From the NCBI GenBank assembly GCA_965222535.1, contig OZ244957.1, forward strand, positions 2,356,001-2,420,000: a DNA stretch of 64,000 nt, written 5' to 3'. This document shows positions 40,464-48,938 of the stretch, piece after piece. Position 1 is the stretch's first letter; every line of letters begins with the position of its first letter. Position numbers and translations under genes: made by a program. The notes below the pieces were generated by a model, which searched no databases, was not told where the DNA came from, and worked only from the letters and a program-made list of their open reading frames with translations. Source of the DNA: G965222535 sp965222535 (GTDB lineage: Bacteria; Pseudomonadota; Gammaproteobacteria; HK1).

Positions 40464-41678
40464 GTGAGCATCGATATCAAAGTACCGACGTTACCGGAAT
40501 CTGTGCCGGATGCAACCCTGCTGGATTGGAAAAAGCAGCTCGGAGAGCAGGTTGAGCGCGATGAGGTCCTGCTGGAACTGGAAACCGATAAGGTGGTGCT
40601 TGAGGTGCCGGCACCGGTAAGCGGGGTGTTGAGCGAGATCCTGCACAGTACCGGCGATACGGTGCAGGCCGATGCGGTCTTGGCGCGTATTGACAGCGCC
40701 AGCGCCGCCGCGGTGTCTGCGCCCGCCGCCGAGACACCAGCCGCCGAGACACCAGCCGTCAGCGCCAAGCCGCCCGGCCCGGCGGCACACAAGCGGGCTA
40801 CCGAGGCCGGACTTGATACTACCGCTATCCGCGGCAGCGGGCGCGACCATCAGGTCACCAAAGCCGACGTGTTGGCCGAGCTGCAACGCGCCGCGACCTC
40901 AGCCGCATCCCCATCTCCATCAGCACCTCCACCAGCCGCATCCGCGCCACTGCCGGCCGCCGATAATGCCGATGGCTATCGCGCTGAACGCCGTGAACGG
41001 ATGACGCGCTTGCGTACCCGGATCGCCGAGCGCCTAGTCAATGCACAGCAAAACGCCGCTATTTTGACTACCTTCAACGAGATCAACATGACGGCTGTGA
41101 GTGCCTTGCGCAAACAATACCGCGAACAGTTTGAGCAGCGGCACAGCGTTAGGCTCGGCTTCATGTCGTTCTTTGTCGCCGCCGCGGTGAAAGCCCTGGG
41201 TCAGTGGCCGGCGGTCAATGCGTATATCGAGGATGGCGATATTGTTTACCACGATTATTGCGATATCGGCGTCGCAGTCGGCTCGCCGCGCGGCCTCGTA
41301 GTACCGATCCTGCGCAACGCCGAGGACTTGTCGTTTGCCGGCATCGAAGCCGCAATTCGACGCTTTGGCGAAAAGGCCAAGGCCGGCACATTGTCGATCG
41401 ACGATATGAACGGCGGCACGTTCACCATTTCTAACGGCGGCGTCTTCGGCTCGCTGCTGTCGACACCGATCCTGAACCCGCCGCAGAGCGGCATCCTCGG
41501 CATGCACAAGACCGAAGATCGCGCCGTGGTAGAGAACGGTGCCATCGTCGTGCGACCGATGATGTACGTCGCGCTGTCCTATGATCACCGCATCATCGAC
41601 GGGCGCGAAGCCGTAGGCTTCTTGGTTTCGATCAAACAATCGATCGAAGACCCAGCACGCCTGCTGCTGGATCTGTGA
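40464..41678 (+). CDS. sucB: Dihydrolipoyllysine-residue succinyltransferase (E2)
   Basis: Transfers the succinyl group from lipoate to CoA in the 2-oxoglutarate dehydrogenase complex. The 404 residues show a lipoyl domain with Lys43 in LETDKVVLE, an Ala/Pro-rich linker with a short AAETP repeat, an E3/E1-binding domain (HKRATEAGLDTTAIRGSGRDHQVTKADV region) and the catalytic domain ending SYDHRIIDGREAV with His375 and Asp379. The start is GTG 40464, supported by GAGGA 8 bases upstream; the ORF is open 23 codons earlier. No lpd or sucCD follows; the next gene is unrelated. Confidence 0.96.
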   Translation: MSIDIKVPTLPESVPDATLLDWKKQLGEQVERDEVLLELETDKVVLEVPAPVSGVLSEILHSTGDTVQADAVLARIDSASAAAVSAPAAETPAAETPAVSAKPPGPAAHKRATEAGLDTTAIRGSGRDHQVTKADVLAELQRAATSAASPSPSAPPPAASAPLPAADNADGYRAERRERMTRLRTRIAERLVNAQQNAAILTTFNEINMTAVSALRKQYREQFEQRHSVRLGFMSFFVAAAVKALGQWPAVNAYIEDGDIVYHDYCDIGVAVGSPRGLVVPILRNAEDLSFAGIEAAIRRFGEKAKAGTLSIDDMNGGTFTISNGGVFGSLLSTPILNPPQSGILGMHKTEDRAVVENGAIVVRPMMYVALSYDHRIIDGREAVGFLVSIKQSIEDPARLLLDL

Positions 41679-41714
41679 GCCATGGCGAATGCAATGGGGG
41701 GGGTATAGTTCGTA

Positions 41715-42173
41715 ATGTATAAACAGGCAAACTGGCATTTACCGAAACTAATTCTTTTCATATTTTCCTCGCTCATTCTGTTTCCAAACGCTTCTCTTGC
41801 AGATCTCGAGAGAGGGCTTGAAAACTACCTTCTTATCATTAAGGGGGAAAAGGACACTAAATCTTTAGGACATGAGGAGGCGAGAGAGGTGCTAGACATT
41901 CACCGAAGATTGCAAGGGTTTGGTTCTTCCTCGTCTGATGCAGGAGGCGGCTGCGACCCAGTGATTAGATCGCAAATTGAAGGGGAGTTTAGTGGATGGG
42001 AGGGTGAAACAATATTTAAGTTAACTAATGGGCAAATTTGGCAGCAAAGTAGTTATGCCTACACATATCACTATGCTTACAGGCCAGAGGTTTTGATTTA
42101 TACGTTCAGTGGTGGCTGTCAATTAAAAGTCGATGGTGTGGATGACACCATCTCGGTTAAACGAATTCACTAG
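41715..42173 (+). CDS. Small secreted protein of unknown function
   Basis: 152 residues with a clear Sec signal peptide (hydrophobic LILFIFSSLILFPNASLA, likely cut after ASLA near residue 29). The mature part ends in a compact domain, GEFSGWEGETIFKLTNGQIW followed by Gln-Gln-Ser and tyrosine-rich strands, then YTFSGGCQLKVDGVDD. I have seen the pattern GWxGETIFxLxNGQIWQQ in small bacterial proteins, but know no function. Two Cys may form a disulfide. It starts the AT-rich cluster downstream of sucB. No clear ribosome site. Confidence 0.8.
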   Translation: MYKQANWHLPKLILFIFSSLILFPNASLADLERGLENYLLIIKGEKDTKSLGHEEAREVLDIHRRLQGFGSSSSDAGGGCDPVIRSQIEGEFSGWEGETIFKLTNGQIWQQSSYAYTYHYAYRPEVLIYTFSGGCQLKVDGVDDTISVKRIH

Positions 42174-42374
42174 CCACCTCGAATGCTCGGTTTCAGCAAG
42201 TCACAAAGAGGTGGCAAGATACATAACAATGCCTTTCAGCCGGGCGGTCGTTAGGCGCAAATCAAAGATCAAGTTTCGTGGAAATAATTTGTACAGACAA
42301 ATACTACGATTCTAAATTCGAAAGTGAAAAGGATTATTCATCCGTTTGTCTGGTATCAGGTGGTTATGTTCCGA

Positions 42375-42500
42375 TTTATTTAATAAATCTGGTTTCTTTT
42401 TCTGCCATTGATGGAGTGCTTGGGCAGGAGAGCGATAGCCTAAGCTTTTCTGTAGGATTTGATAATTGTAGATCTGCAAGTAACGCTCTAAGAGTGCTCT
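42375..42500 (-). pseudogene. IS481-type transposase remnant (C-terminal fragment)
   Basis: The minus-strand frame gives RALLERYLQIYNYQILQKSL then GYRSPAQALHQWQKKKPDLL. It matches the C-terminus of the intact transposase at 6467-7456 (RYVRLYNHAIPQKSLGHLSP, AMQQWQQKTP). The DDE core is gone. This shows a second, decayed IS of the same family. Confidence 0.85.
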
Positions 42501-42631
42501 GGGAATGCGGCGGCGGGGGCTCTGGAATTGGGAGCAATGATCCTTCCAGCAGTTATTTCGTAGTGCCGCTGACAAGTAATAGCATGGGGATTTTCCACTT
42601 ATTGTGCTGTTATATTTTTAGAGTGAAAGTT

Positions 42632-43003
42632 ATGACGAAGAATAAAGCGATTCACTGGATAAACAAGAGCGCTAGTTCGATACAGCTAAGCACTAAGAAT
42701 ACACATTGGTCAAACATTGTTGAATACTGCTCAGACGAAGGATGGTGGTTAAACATTCCGTTTTGCAAATTTTCACAAGATCTTAATATTATTCTCAACA
42801 ACGAGAAAGAAAAAACTTTTCTTCACATTTTTATTCCAGCAAAATCTATAAGCGAACCCGAATCGACGTTTCGAAACAAAGGAAATGCTGCCGATATATT
42901 TATGCCCATAGCTCGCAAATATAGGTTAGTTGATATGCAGGCAAGAAGCACGCGGCATAATTTCTGCGCTTATTCAGCAAACGAGTACTCTTATAAAAGC
43001 TAA
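42632..43003 (+). CDS. Hypothetical protein
   Basis: 123 residues from MTKNKAIHWINKSASS. I do not recognise it. It is soluble, AT-rich, and has a plausible mixed composition (IVEYCSDEGWWLNIPFCKF, FLHIFIPAKSISEPESTFRN). A longer ORF opens at 42278, but its first third is antisense to the transposase remnant, so I use the internal ATG. The ribosome site is weak (GAGTGAAAG). It could also be chance coding in AT-rich DNA. Confidence 0.5.
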   Translation: MTKNKAIHWINKSASSIQLSTKNTHWSNIVEYCSDEGWWLNIPFCKFSQDLNIILNNEKEKTFLHIFIPAKSISEPESTFRNKGNAADIFMPIARKYRLVDMQARSTRHNFCAYSANEYSYKS

Positions 43004-43261
43004 AAGCAACCGGAACAATCTAGCATTTTTATTAAGCACGACCTGTGCATCGAATTCAGTGCAAAAAAAAGAGTTATTAGCAGCACAGTGCTAACTGTTC
43101 CGTATCGACAGAAGGGATTCCGTACGAGCATACGGCTATTAGTGGTTCGTGAGCCTCTATCGGAAGTATAATGACACGACAAAAAATAGAAAAGTAAAGT
43201 GTTCCATTTGACATGGGAAAGCTAAAGTTAAACTTTAAAATATAGAAGTTATGGAGGTGAA

Positions 43262-43651
43262 ATGGGATTAATATATGCCCAAATAGAACTTTCAAATCCA
43301 CGAAAAACCAACATTAGCTCAATAAAAATTAAGTCTCTTGTTGATACAGGTTCTTTGCATTTATGTATTCCTGAGCATATAGCAATCCAACTGGAGTTAG
43401 ACGAACTTTATAAACGTGAAGTAACAACGGCTGATGGTAAAAAACATTTGGTACCCTACATGGGGCCTATATCTTTAAAGTTTGAAAACAGAGCTTGTTA
43501 TACCGGAGCGTTGGTTATAGGAGATGAAGCATTACTCGGTGCAGTCCCAATGGAGGATATGGATGTTTTAATATCTCCTTCCAAGCAAAGTTTGGTTGTA
43601 AATCCTGAAAGTCCTAATATAGCAATGTCAATTGTAAAGATCACCTCCTAA
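43262..43651 (+). CDS. Retropepsin-like (clan AA) aspartic protease-fold protein
   Basis: 129 residues. The active-site motif SLVDTGSLHLCIPEH carries the catalytic Asp at 28, and LLGAVPMEDMDVLISP plus VVNPESPNI form the conserved second half seen in small bacterial clan AA proteins. Such proteins would act as homodimers; substrates are unknown. A near-perfect ribosome site GGAGGTGA lies 2 bases before the ATG. The gene stands between an unknown gene and a hairpin array. These proteins often travel with mobile or toxin-antitoxin-like loci, which is only a loose association. Confidence 0.85.
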   Translation: MGLIYAQIELSNPRKTNISSIKIKSLVDTGSLHLCIPEHIAIQLELDELYKREVTTADGKKHLVPYMGPISLKFENRACYTGALVIGDEALLGAVPMEDMDVLISPSKQSLVVNPESPNIAMSIVKITS

Positions 43652-44483
43652 TAAAGAGCGCTCTGGGATAGTGGAGGGCGAGGGCTCTGGAATCTTTTAA
43701 TATTTTTAATCCTGAGATGCTAGGCGTTGCCTAGCACATCTCAGGAGTCTAAGGATGGTAAAGACGTTTATATTGGGGGAAGGGTGAAGGCGTGTTTACC
43801 CCACCTAAACGCGGTACTCCCTTCCCCCAAGCCCCTAACCCCAGTACAGCTTTCGCTTTCGCCTCGACGCCGTGCAGGGCCGAGGGCTTCGGGTGAGGCT
43901 CTGGAATAGTGGAGGGCGGGGCTCTGGAATCTTTTAATATTTTTAATCCTGAGATGCTAGGCAACGCCTAGCATCTCAGGAGTCTAAGGATGGTAAAGAC
44001 GTTTGTATTGGGGGAAGGGTGAAGGCGTGTTTAACCCACCTAAACGCGGTACTCCCTTCCCCCAAGCCCCTAACCCCAGTACAGCCTTCGCTTTTGCCTC
44101 GACGCCGTGCAGGGCCGAGGGCGGTAGTAAGGCTCTGGAATAGTGTAGGGCGGGGCTCTGGAATCTTTTAATATTTTTAATCCTGAGATGCTAGGCGTTG
44201 CCTAGCACATCTCAGGAGTCTAAGGAGGGTAAAGACGTTTGTATTGGGGGAAGGGTGAGGGCGTGTTTAGCACCCCTAAACGCGGTACTCCCTTCCCCCA
44301 AGCCCCTAACCCCAGTACAGCCTTCGCTTTTGCCTCGACGCCGTGCTGGCCTCGGGCTTCGGGCGAGGGCTCTGGAAATGCTTCGGGCGAGGGCTCTGGA
44401 AATACTGCGCTGGCGCGCAACCAGTGAGGTGATGGGTGCAGCCGTGCCGAGCAACCCACGCCTGTACCCGTCTTATGTCGCGA
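43652..44483. other. Non-coding region occupied by a structured tandem array
   Basis: 832 bases between the retropepsin-like gene and the convergent TRAP receptor gene. 43683-44400 is the array of 234-237-bp units; the remainder shows no gene. Confidence 0.7.
43683..44400 (+). repeat. Three-unit tandem array (about 237 bp each) with strong hairpins
   Basis: Units begin GGCTCTGGAATCTTTTAATA at 43683, 43920 and 44154. In unit 2 a perfect 15-bp stem with a 3-base loop (43948-43962 with 43966-43980) surrounds GGCAACGCC; units 1 and 3 have the same stem with a 2-base bulge and the loop reversed to GTT. A second inverted pair is GGGGGAAGGG / CCCTTCCCCC. Units end CGACGCCGTGC and CTTCGGG(C/T)GAGG. 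No coding frame is conserved. Confidence 0.93.
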
Positions 44484-45629
44484 CTAGATCCCCAGCACTG
44501 CATTGCGTTTCAGCGAGTACCCCACGTCAGCGAGCTTAAGCCAGCTTGCCACGTTGGTACGCGCGGCGTCAAAGCTGCGGTAGATGCGGTCGGTCAGATC
44601 ACTGTGCGCACGCACGTCATCAAAGACTTCTGTCGCCGCCGCGCCGAAGCTCTCATACACTTCGTCACTGAACTCACGCAACTGCACCCCATGTTCATTC
44701 GTCAGGCGCGCCAGGTATTCACCGTTCAGGGCATTGCTCTCGGACATCATAAATTCAGTTTCCTGTACGCAAACCGCTTCCAGCAGGATCTGCTCGTTGC
44801 GCGGCAGCTTGCTCCACCACGATTTATTCATGCCAAACGAGCCGAAGCTACCGGGTTCGTGCATCCCGGGATAATAGTAATACTTGGCAGCTTCATAGAA
44901 CTTCATGAAATAGTCGTTATAGGGACCGACCCACTCGGTGGCGTCGATTGCTCCCGAGACTAGGTTTTCATAGATTTGACCACCGGGCAGCGATACCGGA
45001 GATGCGCCGACTTTGGCGAGTACATCGCCGCCAAGGCCAGGAATACGCATCTTCAGACCCTTAAGATCATCGACACTGTCGATTTCTTTGTTGAACCACC
45101 CACCCATTTGCACCCCGGTATTACCGCAGGGTAGGCATTTTAAATTGAAATCGTCGGCCAACTCATCCCATAGCTGTTGTCCGCCAAGGTGAAAAATCCA
45201 TGCTGTCATCTCAGCGTAGGTTAAACCGAATGGTACGGAAGTAAAGAAGGCCCAGCCCGGATGCTTGCCTTTCCAGTAATAGTCGGCGGCAATGTAGGCT
45301 TGCGCATTACCGCTGGAAACCTCATCAAACACATCAAACGCACCGACACGTTCCCCGGCGGCATAGTATTGGGTGGTGATACGACCATCGGTGGCATCGG
45401 TAATGCGTTGCGCTAAACGCTGCGCGCTGGTGCCAAGTCCTGGGAAATCACGCGGCCAAGTTGATACAATGGTCATCTCTTTGGATGATGTGGATGTTGT
45501 TTTCTTTACTGGCTTTACTGACTTTTCCGCGGGCTGCTGTTGTGGAGAACGCGTAGTTATCAAAGCAGTTCCACCACCACCAACGACAGCACCAGTGACA
45601 GCACCAGTGACAAACGAGCGACGGTCCAT
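44484..45629 (-). CDS. TRAP transporter solute-binding protein (DctP/TakP type), orphan
   Basis: Periplasmic receptor of a tripartite ATP-independent transporter. 381 residues with a twin-arginine start (MDRRSFVTGAVTGAVVGGGG), so probably exported folded by Tat. STWPRDFPGLGTSAQRLA, PFGLTYAEMTAWIFHLGG, MGGWFNKEIDSVDDLKGLKM, RIPGLGGDVLAKVGASPVSL and SGAIDATEWVGPYND are typical of receptors for keto or other carboxylic acids. The Arg in KMRIPG is the usual carboxylate ligand. The membrane subunits DctQ and DctM are absent on both sides. AAGGAGGA lies 7 bases before the ATG at 45629; a TTG two codons upstream is less likely. Confidence 0.93.
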   Translation of the reverse strand: MDRRSFVTGAVTGAVVGGGGTALITTRSPQQQPAEKSVKPVKKTTSTSSKEMTIVSTWPRDFPGLGTSAQRLAQRITDATDGRITTQYYAAGERVGAFDVFDEVSSGNAQAYIAADYYWKGKHPGWAFFTSVPFGLTYAEMTAWIFHLGGQQLWDELADDFNLKCLPCGNTGVQMGGWFNKEIDSVDDLKGLKMRIPGLGGDVLAKVGASPVSLPGGQIYENLVSGAIDATEWVGPYNDYFMKFYEAAKYYYYPGMHEPGSFGSFGMNKSWWSKLPRNEQILLEAVCVQETEFMMSESNALNGEYLARLTNEHGVQLREFSDEVYESFGAAATEVFDDVRAHSDLTDRIYRSFDAARTNVASWLKLADVGYSLKRNAVLGI

Positions 45630-45689
45630 AAACAATCCTCCTTATCGGGTTACATAAAACGCATAGGTTTGCCGGCAAGCCCGGGCATC

Positions 45690-45715
45690 AAACAGCCAAG
45701 CAAGCTTGGCTGTTT
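45690..45715 (-). terminator. Strong hairpin, possible terminator for prs or leader of the TRAP receptor gene
   Basis: AAACAGCCAAGC and GCTTGGCTGTTT are exact complements separated by two bases. Read leftward, the stem is followed by TTTGATG with only a short T run. It lies 216 bases after prs and 60 bases before the receptor start, so it could end one transcript or shape the next. Confidence 0.5.
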
Positions 45716-45734
45716 GCGGAGAGATTTGCAAAAA

Positions 45735-45848
45735 AGACGTTTGTATTGGGGAAAGGGTGAAGGCGTGTTTAACCCACCTAACCGCGGTACTCCCTTCCCC
45801 CAAGCCCCTAACCCCAGTACAGCCTTCGCTTTCGCCTTAGCACCGTGC
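45735..45848 (+). repeat. Partial unit of the 237-bp structured repeat
   Basis: AAAGACGTTTGTATTGGGG to CTTAGCACCGTGC matches the middle and right part of the units at 43683-44400, including the CCCTTCCCCCAAGCCCC arm. It lacks the CCTGAGATGCTAGGC stem. Confidence 0.88.
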
Positions 45849-45930
45849 ATTTCTTGCCGTTAGGCGCTCCTTGTTAAAATCAAAAACGATCCTCTGTGCG
45901 GACCGGCGCGTGCAATCCAACAGGGGGCTG

Positions 45931-46950
45931 TCATTCAGCCATCAGTGCACCGATCGGTTCCTCTTGGTTGATGCGCCGGATGGTTTCAGCCAACAGTTGC
46001 GCAACGTTGAGTTGCCGGATGCGGCGACAGGCTTTGGCGGTTTCGGATAAGGGGATGGTGTTGGTTACGATCAGTTCATCAAGCAGTGATGCTTCAATTT
46101 TACCGATCGCATTACCTGATAGGACAGCATGGGTCGCATACGCGATGACATGCCGCGCACCGTGCTCTTTCAGCGCTGCAGCGGCTTTGCACAGCGTACC
46201 GGAGGTGTCCGCAATATCGTCAACGATGATGCAATCGCGATCACGTACATCGCCAATAATGTTCATGACCTCGATTTCATTGACCTGTGGGCGGCGTTTG
46301 TCAATGATCGCTAGGTCAGCATCGCCACAACGTTTGGCCATCGCCCTAGCGCGTAGCACGCCGCCGACATCGGGCGACACGATGATCCTGTTTTGTCGAC
46401 TGCGCTTCCATATATCGCCAATGATCACCGGTGAGGCATAAATGTTGTCCATCGGGATATCAAAAAAGCCCTGGATCTGATCGGCATGTAGGTCAACCGT
46501 CAACACCCTTGAAGTACCGGCGATTGAGATCATATTCGCCACGATTTTGGCGGTGATCGGTACGCGCGCAAAGCGAGAACGCCTATCTTGGCGCGAGTAG
46601 CCAAAATAGGGCACTACCGCTGTCACCCGTTTCGCCGATGAACGCCACAGTGCATCACACATGATCAACAATTCCATCAGGTTACGATTGACCGGCGGGC
46701 AGGTGGGTTGAATCACGAACACATCCTTGCCGCGCACCGAATCAGTCAGCTCAACTTCCACTTCGCCATCACTGAACTGACTGACCCGCGCATTACCCAT
46801 CGGAATGTTAAGATGAGAAACAACCTGTTGCGCAAGCATGGGGTTGGCGTTACCGCAGAACACCGCGATCGATCCCGCGCCATAATCAAGCGGGCGAGGA
46901 TATAAATCAGCCAGCGTATTTGGTTCAAGCTTGAACCCTTGATTTTTCAT
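45931..46950 (-). CDS. prs: Ribose-phosphate pyrophosphokinase
   Basis: Makes PRPP from ribose 5-phosphate and ATP for nucleotide, His and Trp synthesis. Signatures: CGNANPMLAQQVVSHLNIP, FSDGEVEVELTDSVRGKDVF, VVPYFGYSRQDRRSR (ATP loop), VLTVDLHADQIQGFFDIP and the PRPP loop RDCIIVDDIADTSGTL. From MKNQGFKLEPN it has 339 residues, about 24 longer at the N-terminus than E. coli Prs. That start is supported by AGGAGAG about 8 bases upstream; the ORF is open 17 codons earlier. The extension is unusual but not disruptive. Confidence 0.96.
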   Translation of the reverse strand: MKNQGFKLEPNTLADLYPRPLDYGAGSIAVFCGNANPMLAQQVVSHLNIPMGNARVSQFSDGEVEVELTDSVRGKDVFVIQPTCPPVNRNLMELLIMCDALWRSSAKRVTAVVPYFGYSRQDRRSRFARVPITAKIVANMISIAGTSRVLTVDLHADQIQGFFDIPMDNIYASPVIIGDIWKRSRQNRIIVSPDVGGVLRARAMAKRCGDADLAIIDKRRPQVNEIEVMNIIGDVRDRDCIIVDDIADTSGTLCKAAAALKEHGARHVIAYATHAVLSGNAIGKIEASLLDELIVTNTIPLSETAKACRRIRQLNVAQLLAETIRRINQEEPIGALMAE

Positions 46951-47534
46951 ACCACTCTCCTGAAGAGCTATCTGGTTGCTGTGACCAGCAACCGAGGACA
47001 AGCCTGTTAAAAGCCTCGCGAATCGCCGGCAGGATAGCGTCTGCTAGCGCAGCTGGGGCAGTGCAATGCTCAGTCTGATATAAGGGAAGCTAAGATGCCG
47101 CGAGCTAAGGACTGTCAGTATCGCGAAGTAGCCGCCTAGTTGAGAGCAACAGGCGTATCAATCCAGCCGGTTATAATCCACGCATGTTCAGCCCTTATCC
47201 TCAGCTCGCGCTCCCGAGGGCGCACGAGGCCCGCTTATTATAATCGCCACTGATGCCAGCAGGGCATTCTGCGTCGCCGGGCTGTTGGCTGTTTCAGCGC
47301 ATTGCGGTGGCAGGGCGTGGGTTGCGGCACTGATGGATGCTTTGCGCTCATTGTCGGTCGCGCTCTCCAAGACATGTGTTTGGCGCGAGTTTTGGGGAGC
47401 ATAATGCGTTTTGCGATGTCTCAATTTGTTATCATTGGCTATTGCTGTCAGCCAGCAGCGCCTTTTTCTAATGCGAACGTCTTCTTTACAGCCTTTTGCA
47501 CCCTCTCACCCACTGACTACCCGAGTCCACCTAC
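46951..47534. other. Divergent intergenic region between prs and the aminotransferase gene
   Basis: 584 bases. No gene or RNA recognised. Sequences like TATAAT occur on the minus strand near 47175 and 47238 and could serve prs promoters, but no matching -35 was convincing. Short frames here lack similarity. Confidence 0.5.
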
Positions 47535-48845
47535 ATGAAACCGACAACCAATACCCTTGAATACCACTGGATGCCATTCACCTCCAATCGTCACTTTAAG
47601 CAGCATCCACGTCTGATAGAGAGTGGCAACGGGATTTATCTGAAAAGCGTTGATGGGAATGCCCTGATCGATGGCTCTTCCGGTCTTTTTTGTGTACCGG
47701 CGGGACACGGTCGCAAAGAAATCGCCGAGGCGGTTCACGATCAAGTACTGCATCTCGATTACGGCATGCCGTTTCAGTGCAGCCACCCCGGACCATTTGA
47801 ACTGGCGCGTTTGGTGGCGCTGCAAACGCCGGGTAATCTTAACCGCATCTTCTTCACCAACTCCGGCTCCGAGGCAGTCGATACGGCTATTAAAATAGCG
47901 CTGGCCTATCACCGTGCGCGTGGCGAAGGGACGCGGATGCGCCTGGTGTCGCGCGAGCGTGCGTACCACGGCGTCAATATCGGTGGCACCAGCCTGAGCG
48001 GTATGGTCAAAAACCGCGAGGCCTTCGGCGTCGGCATGGCTGGTGTGGCGCATATGCGCCACACCGCCGATCCCGATAATCCATTTATCCGCGGTCAAGC
48101 GGAAAATGGTGCCGCATTGGCTGACGATCTGGAACGTATCATCACGATGCACGGTTCTGACACCGTGGCGGCTGTGTTTGTCGAGCCGATCGCCGGCTCC
48201 GCCGGCTGCCTAGTGCCGCCCGTAGGCTACCTCCAACGGCTGCGCCAGATCTGCGACAAGTACGGTGTATTGTTGGTGTTTGACGAAGTCATCTGCGGCT
48301 TTGGGCGCACCGGCAAGGCGTTTGCCGCGCAGAGCTTTGGTGTAACCCCGGATCTGATGGCAATGGCCAAAGCACTAACCAATGGCAACGTGCCAATGGG
48401 CGCGGTGGCCGCATCGGAGCAGATCTATGACGCCATCAACAATGTAGCCCCTGAACGCGCTGTAGAATTATTCCACGGCTATACCTACTCGGGGCATCCG
48501 GTTGCCTGTGCCGCTGGGATCGCAACGATGAAAATCTACGAAGACGAACAATTGTTCGCCCGCGCCGCCGATCTGTCGGAGTATTTCCTAGATGGTATTT
48601 TCAGCCTGAAGGACCTGCCGGTGGTCGTCGGGCTGCGCGGCTATGGCATGATGGCGGCGATCGATCTGGCCACCGCCGGCACCCCCGGGGCGCGGGGTTA
48701 TGAGGCCCAAATCAAAACCTTCGAGGCCGGACTGAATATCAAAATGACCGGGGATGTGTGCATTGTCGCGCCGCCGTTCATCTGCGAACGCAGCGACATT
48801 GAGCGCATCATCGACATTCTGCGCACGGTGCTCAGCCAATACTGA
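47535..48845 (+). CDS. Omega-amino acid:pyruvate aminotransferase type (class III)
   Basis: 436 residues, PLP-dependent. The opening YHWMPFTSNRHFKQHPRLIE is characteristic of beta-alanine:pyruvate and related omega-transaminases. FFTNSGSEAVDTAIKIALAY binds the PLP phosphate, LLVFDEVICGFGRTGKAFA has the pyridine-contacting Asp, MAMAKALTNGNVPMGAV holds the Schiff-base Lys, and HGYTYSGHPVACAAG follows. It would move the amino group of beta-alanine or a similar amine to pyruvate. It is transcribed away from prs and ends close to the convergent pmbA. It is not a close copy of the aminotransferase at 20597. Confidence 0.92.
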   Translation: MKPTTNTLEYHWMPFTSNRHFKQHPRLIESGNGIYLKSVDGNALIDGSSGLFCVPAGHGRKEIAEAVHDQVLHLDYGMPFQCSHPGPFELARLVALQTPGNLNRIFFTNSGSEAVDTAIKIALAYHRARGEGTRMRLVSRERAYHGVNIGGTSLSGMVKNREAFGVGMAGVAHMRHTADPDNPFIRGQAENGAALADDLERIITMHGSDTVAAVFVEPIAGSAGCLVPPVGYLQRLRQICDKYGVLLVFDEVICGFGRTGKAFAAQSFGVTPDLMAMAKALTNGNVPMGAVAASEQIYDAINNVAPERAVELFHGYTYSGHPVACAAGIATMKIYEDEQLFARAADLSEYFLDGIFSLKDLPVVVGLRGYGMMAAIDLATAGTPGARGYEAQIKTFEAGLNIKMTGDVCIVAPPFICERSDIERIIDILRTVLSQY

Positions 48846-48938
48846 TCGGTGCCTAAGCCAAGCCTTCCGTGGCCTGGCGCAACGCACGCTGCCACGCACA
48901 GCGCAGGGAGTGGGCAGTGAGCGATGGCGGCTGTTGGG

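Larger units (their letters stand above)
45630..45930. other. Intergenic region between prs and the TRAP receptor gene
   Basis: 301 bases. It has a 12-bp perfect hairpin (45690-45715) and a partial unit of the 237-bp array (45735-45848). Confidence 0.7.

Noticed and set aside
42278..42631. N-terminal part of a 241-codon plus-strand frame
   Set aside because: It is antisense to the transposase remnant; only the part from 42632 is kept as a possible gene.
43683..44400. CRISPR or tRNA-like array
   Set aside because: The whole 237-bp unit is repeated, spacers are not unique, and no cloverleaf can be drawn.
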